Below are positions 52,310 to 61,670 of a DNA stretch of 64,000 nt, one piece after another. Positions within the stretch are counted from its first letter, which is position 1. The number at the start of each line of letters is the position of its first letter. The notes beneath the pieces were generated by a model, which saw only the letters and a program-made list of their open reading frames with translations, ran no database searches and was not told the origin of the DNA. Position numbers and translations under genes: made by a program. This DNA is from Collinsella tanakaei. GTDB lineage: Bacteria > Actinomycetota > Coriobacteriia > Coriobacteriales > Coriobacteriaceae. The stretch is taken from assembly GCF_030373545.1 (NCBI RefSeq), contig NZ_JAUDCO010000002.1, positions 124,001 through 188,000 on the forward strand, read 5' to 3'.

Positions 52310-53851
52310 ATGGCGGTGGCCGAAAGAACGGGGTGGAGATGCGGGAGCGCGGGCTTGTTGGCCCTCGTGCTCGTTGTGACGTGCTTCATCTCGCTTGCGT
52401 GTACGCCGGCGCGCACCTGGGCCGACGATGTTGCCGCGAGTGAGAACCGGGAGGGTTCCGCTGTCGACGCGCAGGCGGGCTTCGGCCTCGAGGGGTTCAC
52501 GCGCTACAACGCCGGTGCGCAGCGTCTCGTCGACGATGTCGACTTGGGCTATCGCTTTCCGGTGGCAGACGGCAGCACGGTCGTGATCGTGAACGCGCCC
52601 GAGAGCATTTGGGTGCATGTCGATGAAGCCGCCGCCGAGACGGCAGGCTTCCGAGCCGATGACGTCGAGGACGTCGAGGCGCTCATCGCCCTGATCAAAC
52701 AGCTGGACGAAAGCCACGCGCATGGCGGTGCGCTGCTGGCCGACGAGCAGAAACCCTGGACGGTGACGACGCAAAACGAGGTGCTCGAGGGCGCCTACCG
52801 CTACGTGTTCCGTGCGAAGGTGGGCGAGGGCGTCTACACCTCGGTGCAGCCCGCTTATATCCCGCAGGATTCGACGCCGTCGCAGGAAGCGGCGGTTTCG
52901 GGGTTCGATTTGGGCGACGGCGCCCTATGGGTGGATAACGCCGCGCTCGTTGCCGCCGGTGACGTCGCCACGGTGGCTGCTCCTACCTGGCAAGATGAGC
53001 TCGCTGCGTTTTTCGCCGACCTCGATATGCAGCCGTTCTGGGTCTCGCTCAAGACGAGCGGTATGGCGCTTGCCGTGACCTTCGTGCTGGGACTTCTTGC
53101 TGCGTGGAGGACCGCAGGCACCTCGAGTCGGCTGAAGGGCCTGCTCGACTCGGTGTTCACGATCCCCATGGTGCTGCCGCCCACGGTCTGCGGCTTTTTG
53201 CTCCTGCTGCTGTTCGGCCAGTCCACCGCGGTGGGCCGCTGGCTCATCGACCACGGGATCGCGCTCGTGTTCACCTGGCCCGCTGCCGTGATCAGCGCCA
53301 TCGTCGTGTCCTTTCCGCTCATGTACCGCACCGCGCTCGGCGCCTTCGAGGCGCTTGACGAGCAGATGCTCGACGCGGCGCGCACGCTCGGGTGGTCGGA
53401 GCGGCGCATCTTCACCGGTATCATGCTGCCGCTCGCGTGGCCGAGCATCGCGGCCGGCACCGTGCTTGCGTTCGCGCGCGCCATGGGCGAGTTCGGCTGC
53501 ACGCTGTTTTTCGCCGGCAACTACGCGGGCGTGACGCAGACGATTCCCATCGCCATCTACTTCGAGTGGATGAGCGGCAATACCGACGTCGCCCTGTTCT
53601 GGGTCGTCGTTGTCATCTTGTTCAGCTTCCTCGTCATCCTCTTCATCAACCTCTATACCGCCCGCACCCTGCGCTATCGGGAGCGCGGTCTGCGCCGAGC
53701 GGGGCGCTCGCGGGGAGATGGCGCGCCGATGAAGGTGGACGGGCTTGAGGCCCATGGTGGCGATGCGGTCCGTATCGATCGCGATGCCCTGGCTGCGCTG
53801 CTGGTCGATCGCGATTCGGCACCTGTCGGCAATGAAGGGAGGTCGAGCTGA
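52310..53851 (+). CDS. modB: Molybdate ABC transporter permease with extra N-terminal domain
   Basis: 513 residues, about 290 more than typical ModB. A signal-like hydrophobic segment (residues 12-32) is followed by about 215 residues with no membrane segment and no family I recognise; it should lie outside. Then comes a complete permease: FWVSLKTSGMALAVTFVLGLLAAW near 245, a VLPPTVCGFLLLLLFG helix near 290, the ABC-coupling EAA loop EALDEQMLDAARTLGWSERRIF near 345, and GEFGCTLFFAGNYAG near 395. A 50-residue charged tail ends it. ATG 52310 is used; GTG 52316 has better spacing from GAAAGG. The stop overlaps modC. Confidence 0.88.
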   Translation: MAVAERTGWRCGSAGLLALVLVVTCFISLACTPARTWADDVAASENREGSAVDAQAGFGLEGFTRYNAGAQRLVDDVDLGYRFPVADGSTVVIVNAPESIWVHVDEAAAETAGFRADDVEDVEALIALIKQLDESHAHGGALLADEQKPWTVTTQNEVLEGAYRYVFRAKVGEGVYTSVQPAYIPQDSTPSQEAAVSGFDLGDGALWVDNAALVAAGDVATVAAPTWQDELAAFFADLDMQPFWVSLKTSGMALAVTFVLGLLAAWRTAGTSSRLKGLLDSVFTIPMVLPPTVCGFLLLLLFGQSTAVGRWLIDHGIALVFTWPAAVISAIVVSFPLMYRTALGAFEALDEQMLDAARTLGWSERRIFTGIMLPLAWPSIAAGTVLAFARAMGEFGCTLFFAGNYAGVTQTIPIAIYFEWMSGNTDVALFWVVVVILFSFLVILFINLYTARTLRYRERGLRRAGRSRGDGAPMKVDGLEAHGGDAVRIDRDALAALLVDRDSAPVGNEGRSS

Positions 53852-54930
53852 TGTCGCTGTCGCTGTCGATACGGAAACGTTATCCGGGCTTCTCGCTCGA
53901 CGTGGCCTTCGAGGCGGGGGAGGAGCGCATCGGCCTGCTCGGCGCCTCGGGATGCGGCAAGAGCTGCACGCTGCGCTGCATCGCCGGTGTCGATACGCCC
54001 GACGAGGGACGCATCGTCGTCGATGGCATCACCTTCTTCGACTCCGGGGCGGGTATCAATCTGACGCCTCAACAGCGAAAATGCGCGCTGCTGTTTCAAA
54101 ACTACCAGCTGTTCCCGCACCTGACGGCGCTCGATAACGTCCGTGCGGGCATGGACGTCTCGATCGGGCGGGATCGGCAACGTGCCGACGCCATGAGGTT
54201 CCTGGAGATCTTCGGCGTGTCCGAGCTCGCCGGCCGCTATCCGACGCGCCTGTCCGGCGGCCAGCAGCAGCGTGTGGCGCTGGCGCGCCTGCTCGCCGCG
54301 CGGCCGCGCATCCTCATGTTTGACGAGCCGTTTTCCGCGCTCGATTCCTATCTGAAAAGCGCGCTCGAGCAGAATCTGCTCGATGTGTTTTCCGTCGTGA
54401 ATCGCACCGTGCTCTACGTGAGCCACGATATCGACGAGGCCTGTCGTCTGTGCGAGCGCATCGTCGTGATGCACGACGGGCGGGTCGAGGAGATCGGCCG
54501 GCCCGACGAGCTCATGGCGCATCCGCAGTCGCTTGCGGCCCTGCGGCTGACCGGATGCAAGAACACGAGCCCTGCAATCAAGGTCGCACCCACCGTCGTG
54601 CGCGCGCTCGACTGGGGCATGACGTTCGACGTGGGTCGCGAGGTGCCCGACGACGTGGCGTACCTCGGGATCCGGGCGAGCTACTTCCATGAGGACAAGG
54701 AGCGGCCCGAAGGGGAGCGCGGCCGCAACAGCTACGATTTGCGCGTCGCGCGCGTGAGCGACTCGCGGTTCGAGCGGTTGGTGCTGCTCGATGTGCCGCG
54801 CGAGGACGCGCCGAGCCGCCTGCAGTGGCGCTTGCGCAAGATCGACGTGCCCATGGAGCGCTTGCCGCACGAGGGCGACGTGCTGCGGATGCATTTTGAC
54901 GCGCGGAGGATCCATCTCGTCAGCCGCTGA
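53851..54930 (+). CDS. modC: Molybdate ABC transporter ATP-binding protein
   Basis: 359 residues. Walker A GASGCGKS at 31-38, Q-loop QNYQLFPHL near 90, signature LSGGQQQRVALARLLAARP near 134, Walker B ILMFDEPFSALDSYLK near 155, and His in LYVSHDIDEA near 190. The region after 230 is a regulatory domain with weak TOBE-like character (TVVRALDWGMTFDVGREVPDDVAYLGIRA). It powers ModA/ModB uptake. Starts in the modB stop codon (TGATG), so translation is coupled. Confidence 0.94.
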   Translation: MSLSLSIRKRYPGFSLDVAFEAGEERIGLLGASGCGKSCTLRCIAGVDTPDEGRIVVDGITFFDSGAGINLTPQQRKCALLFQNYQLFPHLTALDNVRAGMDVSIGRDRQRADAMRFLEIFGVSELAGRYPTRLSGGQQQRVALARLLAARPRILMFDEPFSALDSYLKSALEQNLLDVFSVVNRTVLYVSHDIDEACRLCERIVVMHDGRVEEIGRPDELMAHPQSLAALRLTGCKNTSPAIKVAPTVVRALDWGMTFDVGREVPDDVAYLGIRASYFHEDKERPEGERGRNSYDLRVARVSDSRFERLVLLDVPREDAPSRLQWRLRKIDVPMERLPHEGDVLRMHFDARRIHLVSR

Positions 54931-55150
54931 CAGGTGAACTGGGGCAGACATTTTTCACGTAAACACGAAATAGGGCAGACGTAATTTCGCCCGTTGTGTG
55001 AAGGCGCAGTGTCGGTGGTTTCGTTCAGATCCAGGTGCATATACCGTTCACCGAATGCCAGCTCACGATTATAGTCTGCAAAGAATGAAGTTCTGTGAGG
55101 ATAATTTATCATCGTATCGCTCGTGACCGCATGACGTGAAAGGACCAGCC

Positions 55151-56326
55151 ATGGGCGATACCGAGACGAAAGCCGACCGCTATCCGCTGCCGCGCACCTT
55201 CGAGGAGTTTAACGAGCAGCGTCGTGCCAGTTTCATCCGGGTAAAGGATTTCAAGCAGGCCGGTGGCCGCCTGGTCGGATACCTCTGCAGCTACACCCCG
55301 CTCGAGATCATCGATGCCGCCGGTGCGTCGGGCGTGGCGCTCTGCGGCACCTCCGACGAGGTCATCCCTGCCGCGGAGGCGACGCTTCCGGCGAATCTCT
55401 GCCCTCTGATCAAGTCGACCTATGGGTTCGCGTCTTCGGAAAAGTGCCCGTTCACCTTCTTCTCCGACATCATCGTCGGTGAGACGACCTGCGACGGCAA
55501 GAAGAAGATGTACGAGCTGCTCGATGAGCTCAAGCCGACGCACATCTTGCATCTGCCGCAGGGTCGCGGTCGCGCGTACGAGCGCGACGCCTGGTACGAG
55601 GAGTGCCGTCTGCTCAAGGAGCGGCTCGAGGAGCTCTACGGCATCACCATCACCGATGGCGACCTGCGCTCAGCCGTCCGCCGCCGCAACCGCATGCGTC
55701 GGGCGATGACAGCGCTCTACAACCTGCAGGCCGCCGAGCCGCCCGCGATGAGCGGCGTGGAGCTCATGAGCACGATGTTCGCCGCGACGTTCAGCTTCGA
55801 TGTCGAGGAGTTCACCGTCAAGCTCGAAGCGCTTGCCGCCGAGCGCCGCGCGCAATATGAGGCAGGGGAGCGCCCCGTGCCCGCCGACGCCAAGCGCCTG
55901 CTCGTGACGGGATGTCCCATCGGCGGCGTAATCAACAAGATCGGTCGGACCATCGAGTGCAATGGCGGCGTCGTCGTGTGCGCCGACGATTGCTCGGGCG
56001 AGCGTACGCAGGCGAGCCTGATCGACGAGGAGGCGCCGGATATCCTGCGTGCCATCTCCGATCGCTATCTCGATATCAACTGCTCCGTCTTGACGCCGAA
56101 TGCGGGTCGCATGGACAACACGCTCAAGATGATCGAGAAGTATCACGTCGACGGCGTCATCGAAAGCGTTCTGACCGCCTGCCACACGTTCAATGTCGAG
56201 GCGGCGCTCATGGAGCGCGCCGTCGAGGGCGCAGGGGTTCCGTATATGAAGATCGAGACCGACTACAGCGCAGGCGACCAGGGACAGATCGACACGCGTA
56301 TCGGCGCGTTCATCGAGACGCTGTAG
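55151..56326 (+). CDS. Double-cubane-cluster anaerobic reductase (2-hydroxyacyl-CoA dehydratase D-component family)
   Basis: 391 residues from the ATG at 55151 (GAAAGGA upstream). One subunit of the HgdB/FldB/YjiM fold. Cluster Cys candidates are [10 protein letters not shown] near 46, [11 protein letters not shown] near 86, [27 protein letters not shown] near 101, and [19 protein letters not shown] near 342. The Cys-rich pattern with a single catalytic subunit and its own activase next door fits the double-cubane [8Fe-9S] proteins that use ATP-driven electrons to reduce small substrates. The substrate is unknown. The alternative, a two-subunit dehydratase, lacks a second subunit here. Confidence 0.85.
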   Translation: MGDTETKADRYPLPRTFEEFNEQRRASFIRVKDFKQAGGRLVGYLCSYTPLEIIDAAGASGVALCGTSDEVIPAAEATLPANLCPLIKSTYGFASSEKCPFTFFSDIIVGETTCDGKKKMYELLDELKPTHILHLPQGRGRAYERDAWYEECRLLKERLEELYGITITDGDLRSAVRRRNRMRRAMTALYNLQAAEPPAMSGVELMSTMFAATFSFDVEEFTVKLEALAAERRAQYEAGERPVPADAKRLLVTGCPIGGVINKIGRTIECNGGVVVCADDCSGERTQASLIDEEAPDILRAISDRYLDINCSVLTPNAGRMDNTLKMIEKYHVDGVIESVLTACHTFNVEAALMERAVEGAGVPYMKIETDYSAGDQGQIDTRIGAFIETL

Positions 56327-56395
56327 GGGTTGTTGCCGCGTGGCGCCCGGAATCGCTTTCGGGTGCCGCACGGGAAAGGCTGTAAGGACGGACTG

Positions 56396-57166
56396 ATGGG
56401 AAGCAGGTACGGAATCGGTGTCGACATCGGGTCGACGGCGACGAAAGTCGCGGTGCTCGATAGAGATGGCGCGCTGGTGCACAGCGAGCTCATGCCAACG
56501 GGCTATTCGAGTGTCGACGCTGCCGACCGCGTCGCACATGCATTGGCTGCCGCTGGGCACGACGTAGAATCGGATGCCGTTCGGATCGTGGCGACCGGAT
56601 ACGGACGCATCGCCGTGCCATATGCCGATAAGGTCGTGACCGAGATCACCTGTCATGGCATCGGCGCGGCGTGCCTGTTCGGGCCGCAGGGAACCGTCGT
56701 GGATGTCGGCGGCCAGGACACCAAGGTCATCCAGTTGAAAGGCGGGCGTGTCGTCAAGTTCGCCATGAACGACAAGTGCGCCGCCGGAACGGGCAGGTTC
56801 CTCGAGATCATGGCGGACCGTCTCGGCGTGTCGCAGGAGGAGATGGCCCGCTTGGCCCGTGGGGGCGCCGAGACCAAGATCTCGAGCATGTGCACGGTGT
56901 TTGCCGAGTCCGAGGTGATCTCGCTGGTCGGTCGCGGCGTGCCGCGCGCCGATATCGCGCGCGGGGTTGTCGATTCCGTGGTCGCCCGCGTCGCAGCGCT
57001 TGCCGGGCAGTCGCCCACGGGTCCGTTTTTCCTGACCGGTGGGCTGTGCGACAACGCGTTCGTGGTCGAGCGGCTTTCGGACGCGCTCGGTGCCCCCGTG
57101 ACGACGTGTCCTGAGGCGCGCTACGCCGGCGCCCTCGGCGCCGCCGAGCGGGCGCTTGCCCTGTGA
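56396..57166 (+). CDS. BadF/HgdC-type ATP-dependent activase
   Basis: 256 residues from the ATG at 56396 (AAGGAC upstream). ASKHA ATPase fold: GIGVDIGSTATKVAVLDRDG, VVDVGGQDTKVIQLKGG near 100, NDKCAAGTGRFLEIMADRLG near 120, MCTVFAESEVISLVGRG near 160, and LTGGLCDNAFVVERLSDAL near 208. The two Cys (in KCAAGTG and MCTVF) bind the [4Fe-4S] cluster between two monomers. It drives low-potential electrons into the neighbouring double-cubane protein, 70 bases upstream. Confidence 0.93.
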   Translation: MGSRYGIGVDIGSTATKVAVLDRDGALVHSELMPTGYSSVDAADRVAHALAAAGHDVESDAVRIVATGYGRIAVPYADKVVTEITCHGIGAACLFGPQGTVVDVGGQDTKVIQLKGGRVVKFAMNDKCAAGTGRFLEIMADRLGVSQEEMARLARGGAETKISSMCTVFAESEVISLVGRGVPRADIARGVVDSVVARVAALAGQSPTGPFFLTGGLCDNAFVVERLSDALGAPVTTCPEARYAGALGAAERALAL

Positions 57167-57249
57167 AATCGCGTCAGACGTATTTTCACCTGCCCCGTTA
57201 TGCTACGATGCCGTGATGTTGTTCAAACAAGTCGCGGTTCGGAGGCGTC

Positions 57250-58419
57250 GTGCCAGTGGGTCTTCTTCCCATCATCTATCTTGCGTTCATAGCCCTCGGG
57301 CTTCCCGATTCGGCGATCGGGTCGGCGTGGCCGACGATGGCGCCTGCGCTGGGAGCCGGTCTCTCATGGGTCGGTGCCGTCAGCATGATCATCTCGGCGG
57401 GAACGATCGCGTCGAGCTTGATGTCGGTGCGCGTGGTCGATCGGTTCGGCACGGGCCGCGTGACGGCGGCGAGTGTGCTGCTGACCGCCGCCGCCCTGAT
57501 GGGCTTTTCGCTCTCCGGCGAGTTCTGGCAGCTGTGCCTCTGGGCGATTCCCTACGGTCTGGGGGCCGGTGCGGTCGACGCGGCGCTCAACGCATATGTG
57601 GCGGTGCACTATAAGTCGCAGCACATGAGCTGGCTTCATTGCATGTGGGGTGTCGGCGCGAGCGGCGGTCCGGTCATCATGTCGATGTGCCTTGGAATCG
57701 GTTCGTGGAACGACGGCTTCCGTGCGCTCGGTATCGCGCAACTCGTGATCGTCGCGGTGCTGACGCTGTCGCTGCCGCTGTGGAAGGATCGCAAACTCCC
57801 GCATGCGGCGGGTACCGATGGGCAGCGGGGGAAGGTACGGCGTACGCGTCGCGAGCTGCTCGGTGTGCGCGGGGTCGTGCCGGTACTCATCTGCTTTTTC
57901 TGCTACTGCTCCGTCGAGGGGACGTGCGGCAACTGGGCGGCGACCTATTGCGCGCTCGCAGGCGGCATCTCGGCGAGTACGGCCGCGAGCTGGGCGTCTT
58001 TGTTCTACATCGGCATCACGGTCGGGCGCGGGGTGAGCGGCTTTCTGACCATGCGCCTGAAAGACGAGCAGATGATCCGCCTCGGTCAGGTTCTGATCGC
58101 CGCGGGCGTCGTGGTGATGCTCGTGCCCGGCTTGCGCCATCTGCTGCCCGCGGCGCTCGTACTGATCGGTTCGGGCTGCGCGCCCATCTACCCGTCGATC
58201 ATCCATGCGACGCCCAAGCGCTTCGGCGAGGATGTCGCGTTGGAGCTGACCGGCATGCAGATGGCGATCGCCTATATCGGCTACCTGGTGGCGTCGCCCG
58301 CGTTCGGCGTGCTCGCCCAGGTGGTCTCGGTAAAGCTTTACCCGATCTACCTCGGCGTGTTTCTGCTCGCCATGATCGTCGCCGCCGAATGGACGAACCG
58401 TGTGACCCGACGCGCATAA
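57250..58419 (+). CDS. Major facilitator superfamily transporter
   Basis: 389 residues with about twelve membrane segments; GTG start behind GGAGGC. GLPDSAIGSAWPTMAPALGAGLSWVGAVSMI opens it. The loop VRVVDRFGTGRVTAASVLL near 58 is the MFS motif A region, and ALNAYVAVHYKSQHMSWLHCMWGVGASGGPVIM lies near 112. This resembles sugar/FucP-like or uncharacterised MFS exporters; substrate unknown. It follows the double-cubane pair by 83 bases, so it may carry the reductase's substrate or product, but that is inference. Confidence 0.85.
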   Translation: MPVGLLPIIYLAFIALGLPDSAIGSAWPTMAPALGAGLSWVGAVSMIISAGTIASSLMSVRVVDRFGTGRVTAASVLLTAAALMGFSLSGEFWQLCLWAIPYGLGAGAVDAALNAYVAVHYKSQHMSWLHCMWGVGASGGPVIMSMCLGIGSWNDGFRALGIAQLVIVAVLTLSLPLWKDRKLPHAAGTDGQRGKVRRTRRELLGVRGVVPVLICFFCYCSVEGTCGNWAATYCALAGGISASTAASWASLFYIGITVGRGVSGFLTMRLKDEQMIRLGQVLIAAGVVVMLVPGLRHLLPAALVLIGSGCAPIYPSIIHATPKRFGEDVALELTGMQMAIAYIGYLVASPAFGVLAQVVSVKLYPIYLGVFLLAMIVAAEWTNRVTRRA

Positions 58420-58438
58420 CCAATATCTCGATAAGCAA

Positions 58439-58470
58439 GCAGGCCAGATGCTTTACGCGTCTGGCCTGCG
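58439..58470. terminator. Convergent terminator between the MFS gene and the tRNAs
   Basis: A 10-bp perfect stem GCAGGCCAGA (58439-58448) / TCTGGCCTGC (58460-58469) with T-bearing sequence on both sides. It can serve the MFS gene (plus) and the tRNA pair (minus). Confidence 0.8.
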
Positions 58471-58477
58471 TTTCGTG

Positions 58478-58551
58478 TGGAGCGGGCGACGGGAATCGAA
58501 CCCGCGTCATCAGCTTGGAAGGCTGGGGTTCTACCATTGAACTACGCCCGC
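58478..58551 (-). tRNA. tRNA-Gly (anticodon TCC), CCA encoded
   Basis: The minus strand reads GCGGGCGTAGTTCAATGG, anticodon loop CTTCCAA (TCC), T-arm GGTTCGATTCC, acceptor CGCCCGC then TCCA. All arms pair. It is 5 bases downstream of tRNA-Pro and probably co-transcribed. Confidence 0.97.
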
Positions 58552-58556
58552 AGATA

Positions 58557-58633
58557 TGGTCGGGACGACAGGATTCGAACCTGCGACATCCTGCTCCCAA
58601 AGCAGGCGCGCTACCAAACTGCGCCACGTCCCG
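58557..58633 (-). tRNA. tRNA-Pro (anticodon TGG), CCA encoded
   Basis: The minus strand reads CGGGACGTGGCGCAGTTTGG, anticodon loop TTTGGGA (TGG), T-arm GGTTCGAATCC, acceptor CGTCCCG then ACCA. All arms pair. Confidence 0.97.
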
Positions 58634-58686
58634 AAGGTGTTGAGCAGCCAGCGGTCTTCGACCTGTGCTAGTCCCAAGGCTTCCAA

Positions 58687-58715
58687 AGTATAGGGCAGGT
58701 CCCGAATCGCGGCAA
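58687..58715 (-). promoter_or_regulatory. Promoter of the tRNA-Pro/tRNA-Gly operon
   Basis: On the minus strand: TTGCCG (58710-58715), exact 17-base spacer, TATACT (58687-58692), 54 bases before tRNA-Pro. Confidence 0.7.
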
Positions 58716-58861
58716 CCGCTATACACGAGGATGACAAAAGTTCCGTGTGTGAGCTTCCGAACGGTTGGGTCTGCGCGCTACACCCCGTTGTTCAGAATGC
58801 GTATAGTAGGAGCATCGCGCGGCCGGGCACGCCGGCCGGCGTACGGGAGAGAGGCGATGGT

Positions 58862-59698
58862 ATGACTACGGATAAGACGACGGCGCATCCGACGACCGAG
58901 TGCTTGGCACCCGCCGATATCGAGGCCAAGGCGGAGGCGGCGGCAATCGGTAAGGCGGGCCTTCCTGTCGCGAAAACCTTCGTGCTCGCGATGTTCGCCG
59001 GCGCCTTCATCGCCTTCGGCGGCCTGTTCTTCACGGTGTTCCTCTCCGATGCCTCCCTGTCGTGGGGACCGCAGCGCGTCGTGGGCGGTCTGTGCTTCTG
59101 TCTGGGGCTCGTGCTCGTGCTCCTGTGCGGGGCGGAGCTGTTCACCGGCAACTCGCTTATGGTCTGCGCCCTCGCCTCGAAGCGCATCGGCGTGCGCGGC
59201 CTGCTTCGCAACTGGGCCATCGTGTGGCTCGGTAACTTCGCGGGGTCGCTGCTCGTCGTGGCGCTCGTGTATGCGGCGAAGATCTATCAGCTGAACGGCG
59301 AGGCCGTCGCGACGACGATGGTGTCGCTCGCGGCGGGCAAGGTCACGCCCGACTGGCTGACGCTGTTCTCGCGCGGCGTGCTGTGCAACGTCTTCGTGTG
59401 CCTCGCGGTCTGGATCGGCTTTGCGGGCAAGACCGTGGTCGACAAGGTGGTCGGCATCCTGCTGCCCATCTCGGCGTTCGTGGCGTGCGGCTTCGAGCAC
59501 TGCGTCGCCAACATGTTCTTCCTGCCGATGGGGGCGTGCATGGTCGCGAACGGCTACGGCGAGGCCATTCCGGGGGCGGCGTCGCTCGACATCGCGGGCA
59601 TCGCGGGCAACCTCATCCCGGTGACGCTTGGCAACGTCGTGGGCGGCGCCGTGCTCGTGGCGCTCGGCTATTGGTTCGCCTACGGCCGCCGGGCGTAA
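58862..59698 (+). CDS. Formate/nitrite transporter (FNT/FocA-NirC) family protein
   Basis: 278 residues, six membrane segments expected. AMFAGAFIAFGGLFFTVFLSD near residue 45, LCGAELFTGNSLMVCALASKR near 92 (the helix-breaking omega loop region), NWAIVWLGNFAGSLLVV near 118, VLCNVFVCLAVWIGFAGKTVVDKVVGI near 178, and AFVACGFEHCVANMFFLP near 208 with the central His. FNT pentamers pass formate, nitrite, hydrosulfide or related small anions. It sits directly upstream of selenium genes. ATG 58862 follows GAGAGAGGCG; a TATAGT at 58802 may be its -10. Confidence 0.92.
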   Translation: MTTDKTTAHPTTECLAPADIEAKAEAAAIGKAGLPVAKTFVLAMFAGAFIAFGGLFFTVFLSDASLSWGPQRVVGGLCFCLGLVLVLLCGAELFTGNSLMVCALASKRIGVRGLLRNWAIVWLGNFAGSLLVVALVYAAKIYQLNGEAVATTMVSLAAGKVTPDWLTLFSRGVLCNVFVCLAVWIGFAGKTVVDKVVGILLPISAFVACGFEHCVANMFFLPMGACMVANGYGEAIPGAASLDIAGIAGNLIPVTLGNVVGGAVLVALGYWFAYGRRA

Positions 59699-59816
59699 CG
59701 CCGACATCCCGCCGGTGTCCGATCGCCGATTCGCACGCTATTATCCTTGCAAAGGAATAAATAGATAATAAAATCTCATCAGGACTGCCGCATTCACGTT
59801 CGAAAGGATGCTGTCG

Positions 59817-60458
59817 ATGATTGAGATCAATTCGTTTGGCGAAACCTGTCCCAAGCCCGTCATTCGCGCCATGAAGGCGCTGCAGGACCCCGCGGCGAAG
59901 GGGTGCGTGCGGGTGCTGGTGGACAACACCGTTGCGGTCGAGAACCTCAAGCGCCTCGCCGCCAGCAAGCAGGGCAGCGCGTCCGTCGATGCGATCGAGG
60001 GCGGATGGGCGGTCACGATCGCCGGCGTTTCGGCGGAGGCGGCCGAGAACCCCGAGGGCGATGACGCCGCGCTCGCGCAGGCGGGAATCGCCTGCCCGGT
60101 GCCCGATGCGCCCTCGGCACAGCGGCCCGTCACCGTGTTCGTCGGATCGAAGGCGCTCGGACAGGGTGCACCCGAGCTCGGCAACATCCTCATCAAGGGC
60201 CTGGTCTACGCCATGTCGCAGGCCGAGGTTCCCCCGCACCGCATCGTGTTTTTCAACGACGGTGCCGCGCTCACCTGCGAGGGCTCCGAGCTCGTCGAAG
60301 ACGTTCGCGAGCTCGAGCGCCGTGGCTGCGAGGTGCTCACCTGCGGCACCTGCCTGGATTTCCATGGCCTGCGCGACAAGCTCGCCGTGGGCGGCGTGAC
60401 CAACCTGTACGCGATTTCGGAGTTCGTGCTCGGCCCCGACAAGATCGTGACGCTCTAG
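59817..60458 (+). CDS. yedF: Sulfurtransferase-like selenium metabolism protein YedF
   Basis: 213 residues from the ATG at 59817; ATG 59808 is too close to GAAAGG. The N-terminal TusA-like domain carries FGETCPKPVIRAMKAL with Cys11-Pro12. The C-terminal DsrE-like domain (from about residue 102) contains VFVGSKALGQGAPELGNILIKG, FFNDGAALTCEGSELVEDV, and a CxxC pair in VLTCGTCLDFHGL near 176. YedF proteins co-occur with SelD and are thought to carry reactive sulfur or selenium. First of the four-gene selenium cluster. Confidence 0.93.
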   Translation: MIEINSFGETCPKPVIRAMKALQDPAAKGCVRVLVDNTVAVENLKRLAASKQGSASVDAIEGGWAVTIAGVSAEAAENPEGDDAALAQAGIACPVPDAPSAQRPVTVFVGSKALGQGAPELGNILIKGLVYAMSQAEVPPHRIVFFNDGAALTCEGSELVEDVRELERRGCEVLTCGTCLDFHGLRDKLAVGGVTNLYAISEFVLGPDKIVTL

Positions 60459-60502
60459 AACCGTCGCCCACACGACATGCGAGCCTTCGGCAGGGAGCTT
60501 CC

Positions 60503-61657
60503 ATGATCTATCTCAACAACGCCGCAACGACGATTCGAAAGCCCCCGGCGGTCGCCGAAGCCGTGCTTGCCGCCATGGCGGGGGCGGGCAGCTGCTCGCG
60601 CGGGGCATCGTCCGACGACCTCGCGGCCGCCCGCTCGGTCGCAGGTGCCCGCGTGCGGCTCGCGCGGCTGATCGGCTTCGACCATCCGGAGCGCGTCATC
60701 TTCACCCAGAACGCGACGATGGCCTTAAACACCGCGATCTTCGGCCTGCTGCGCCCCGGCGACCACGTCATCACGACCGACTTCGAGCATAACTCGGTGC
60801 TGCGCCCGCTTCACGAGCTCGAGCGACGCGGGGCCATCGAGGTGAGCTATCTGCCCGCCGGCCGCGACGGGCGGCTTCATATGGAGGCGCTTGAAGGCCT
60901 GTTCAGGCCGACGACCCGTGCGGTCGTCGCCACGCACGCCTCCAACCTGACCGGCGCGGTCACGGATGCTCCGGCGCTCGCCGCCGCGGCGCACGGACAC
61001 GGGGCGCTGCTCGTGCTCGACGCCTCCCAGACGCTCGGTGCGTATCCGCTCGACATGGCCGGTATCGGGGCTGACATCGTCTGCTTCACCGGGCATAAGG
61101 CCCTCATGGGTCCGCAGGGCACCGGTGGGCTCGCCGTGTCGCCGGAAGTCGAGCTCACGCCGCTTGTCCACGGGGGGACGGGCGTCAAGAGCGCCGACCC
61201 CTTCCAGCCGGAAAGCTATCCGGAGCACCTGGAGGCGGGCACGATGAACGCGCACGGCCTCGCGGGGCTTGACGCCGCCATGGCGTTTCTGCTGGACGTG
61301 GGCATCGAGCGCGTCGAGGAGCATGAGCGCACCCTGCGCGAGCGTTTCGTCGCGGGCGTGCGCGACCTGTCCGGCGTCACCGTGTACGGTCTTTCGGACG
61401 GGCATGCGCACACCGGTGCGGTCGCGCTCAATCTTGTGGGTATCGACTCGTCGAGCCTGGCGGACCGGCTCGCCCAGGAGTACGACATCGCGACCCGCGC
61501 GGGCCTTCACTGCGCCCCGCGCATGCACGCCGCCCTGGGCACGCTCGAGCGCGGCGCGGTCCGCGTCTCGTTCGGCTGGTACACGACGGTCGACGAGGTG
61601 GATGCGGCAGCCTCGGCGGTATCCGAGATCGCCGGCGAGCTCTCGTCGCGCGGATAG
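60503..61657 (+). CDS. Cysteine desulfurase family protein (class V aminotransferase fold, EF2568-like)
   Basis: 384 residues. YLNNAATTIRKPPAVAEAVLAAM opens it. FTQNATMALNTAIFGLL near 66, VLDASQTLGAYPLDMAGIGADIVCFTGHKALMGPQG near 171 with PLP-binding Lys199, and catalytic-loop RAGLHCAP with Cys337. This is the family linked to selenium genes in Enterococcus (EF2568 type). It probably releases selenium or sulfur from (seleno)cysteine for YedF/SelD. Exact donor not shown. Confidence 0.92.
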   Translation: MIYLNNAATTIRKPPAVAEAVLAAMAGAGSCSRGASSDDLAAARSVAGARVRLARLIGFDHPERVIFTQNATMALNTAIFGLLRPGDHVITTDFEHNSVLRPLHELERRGAIEVSYLPAGRDGRLHMEALEGLFRPTTRAVVATHASNLTGAVTDAPALAAAAHGHGALLVLDASQTLGAYPLDMAGIGADIVCFTGHKALMGPQGTGGLAVSPEVELTPLVHGGTGVKSADPFQPESYPEHLEAGTMNAHGLAGLDAAMAFLLDVGIERVEEHERTLRERFVAGVRDLSGVTVYGLSDGHAHTGAVALNLVGIDSSSLADRLAQEYDIATRAGLHCAPRMHAALGTLERGAVRVSFGWYTTVDEVDAAASAVSEIAGELSSRG

Positions 61658-61670
61658 GGGGCGCATCGTC

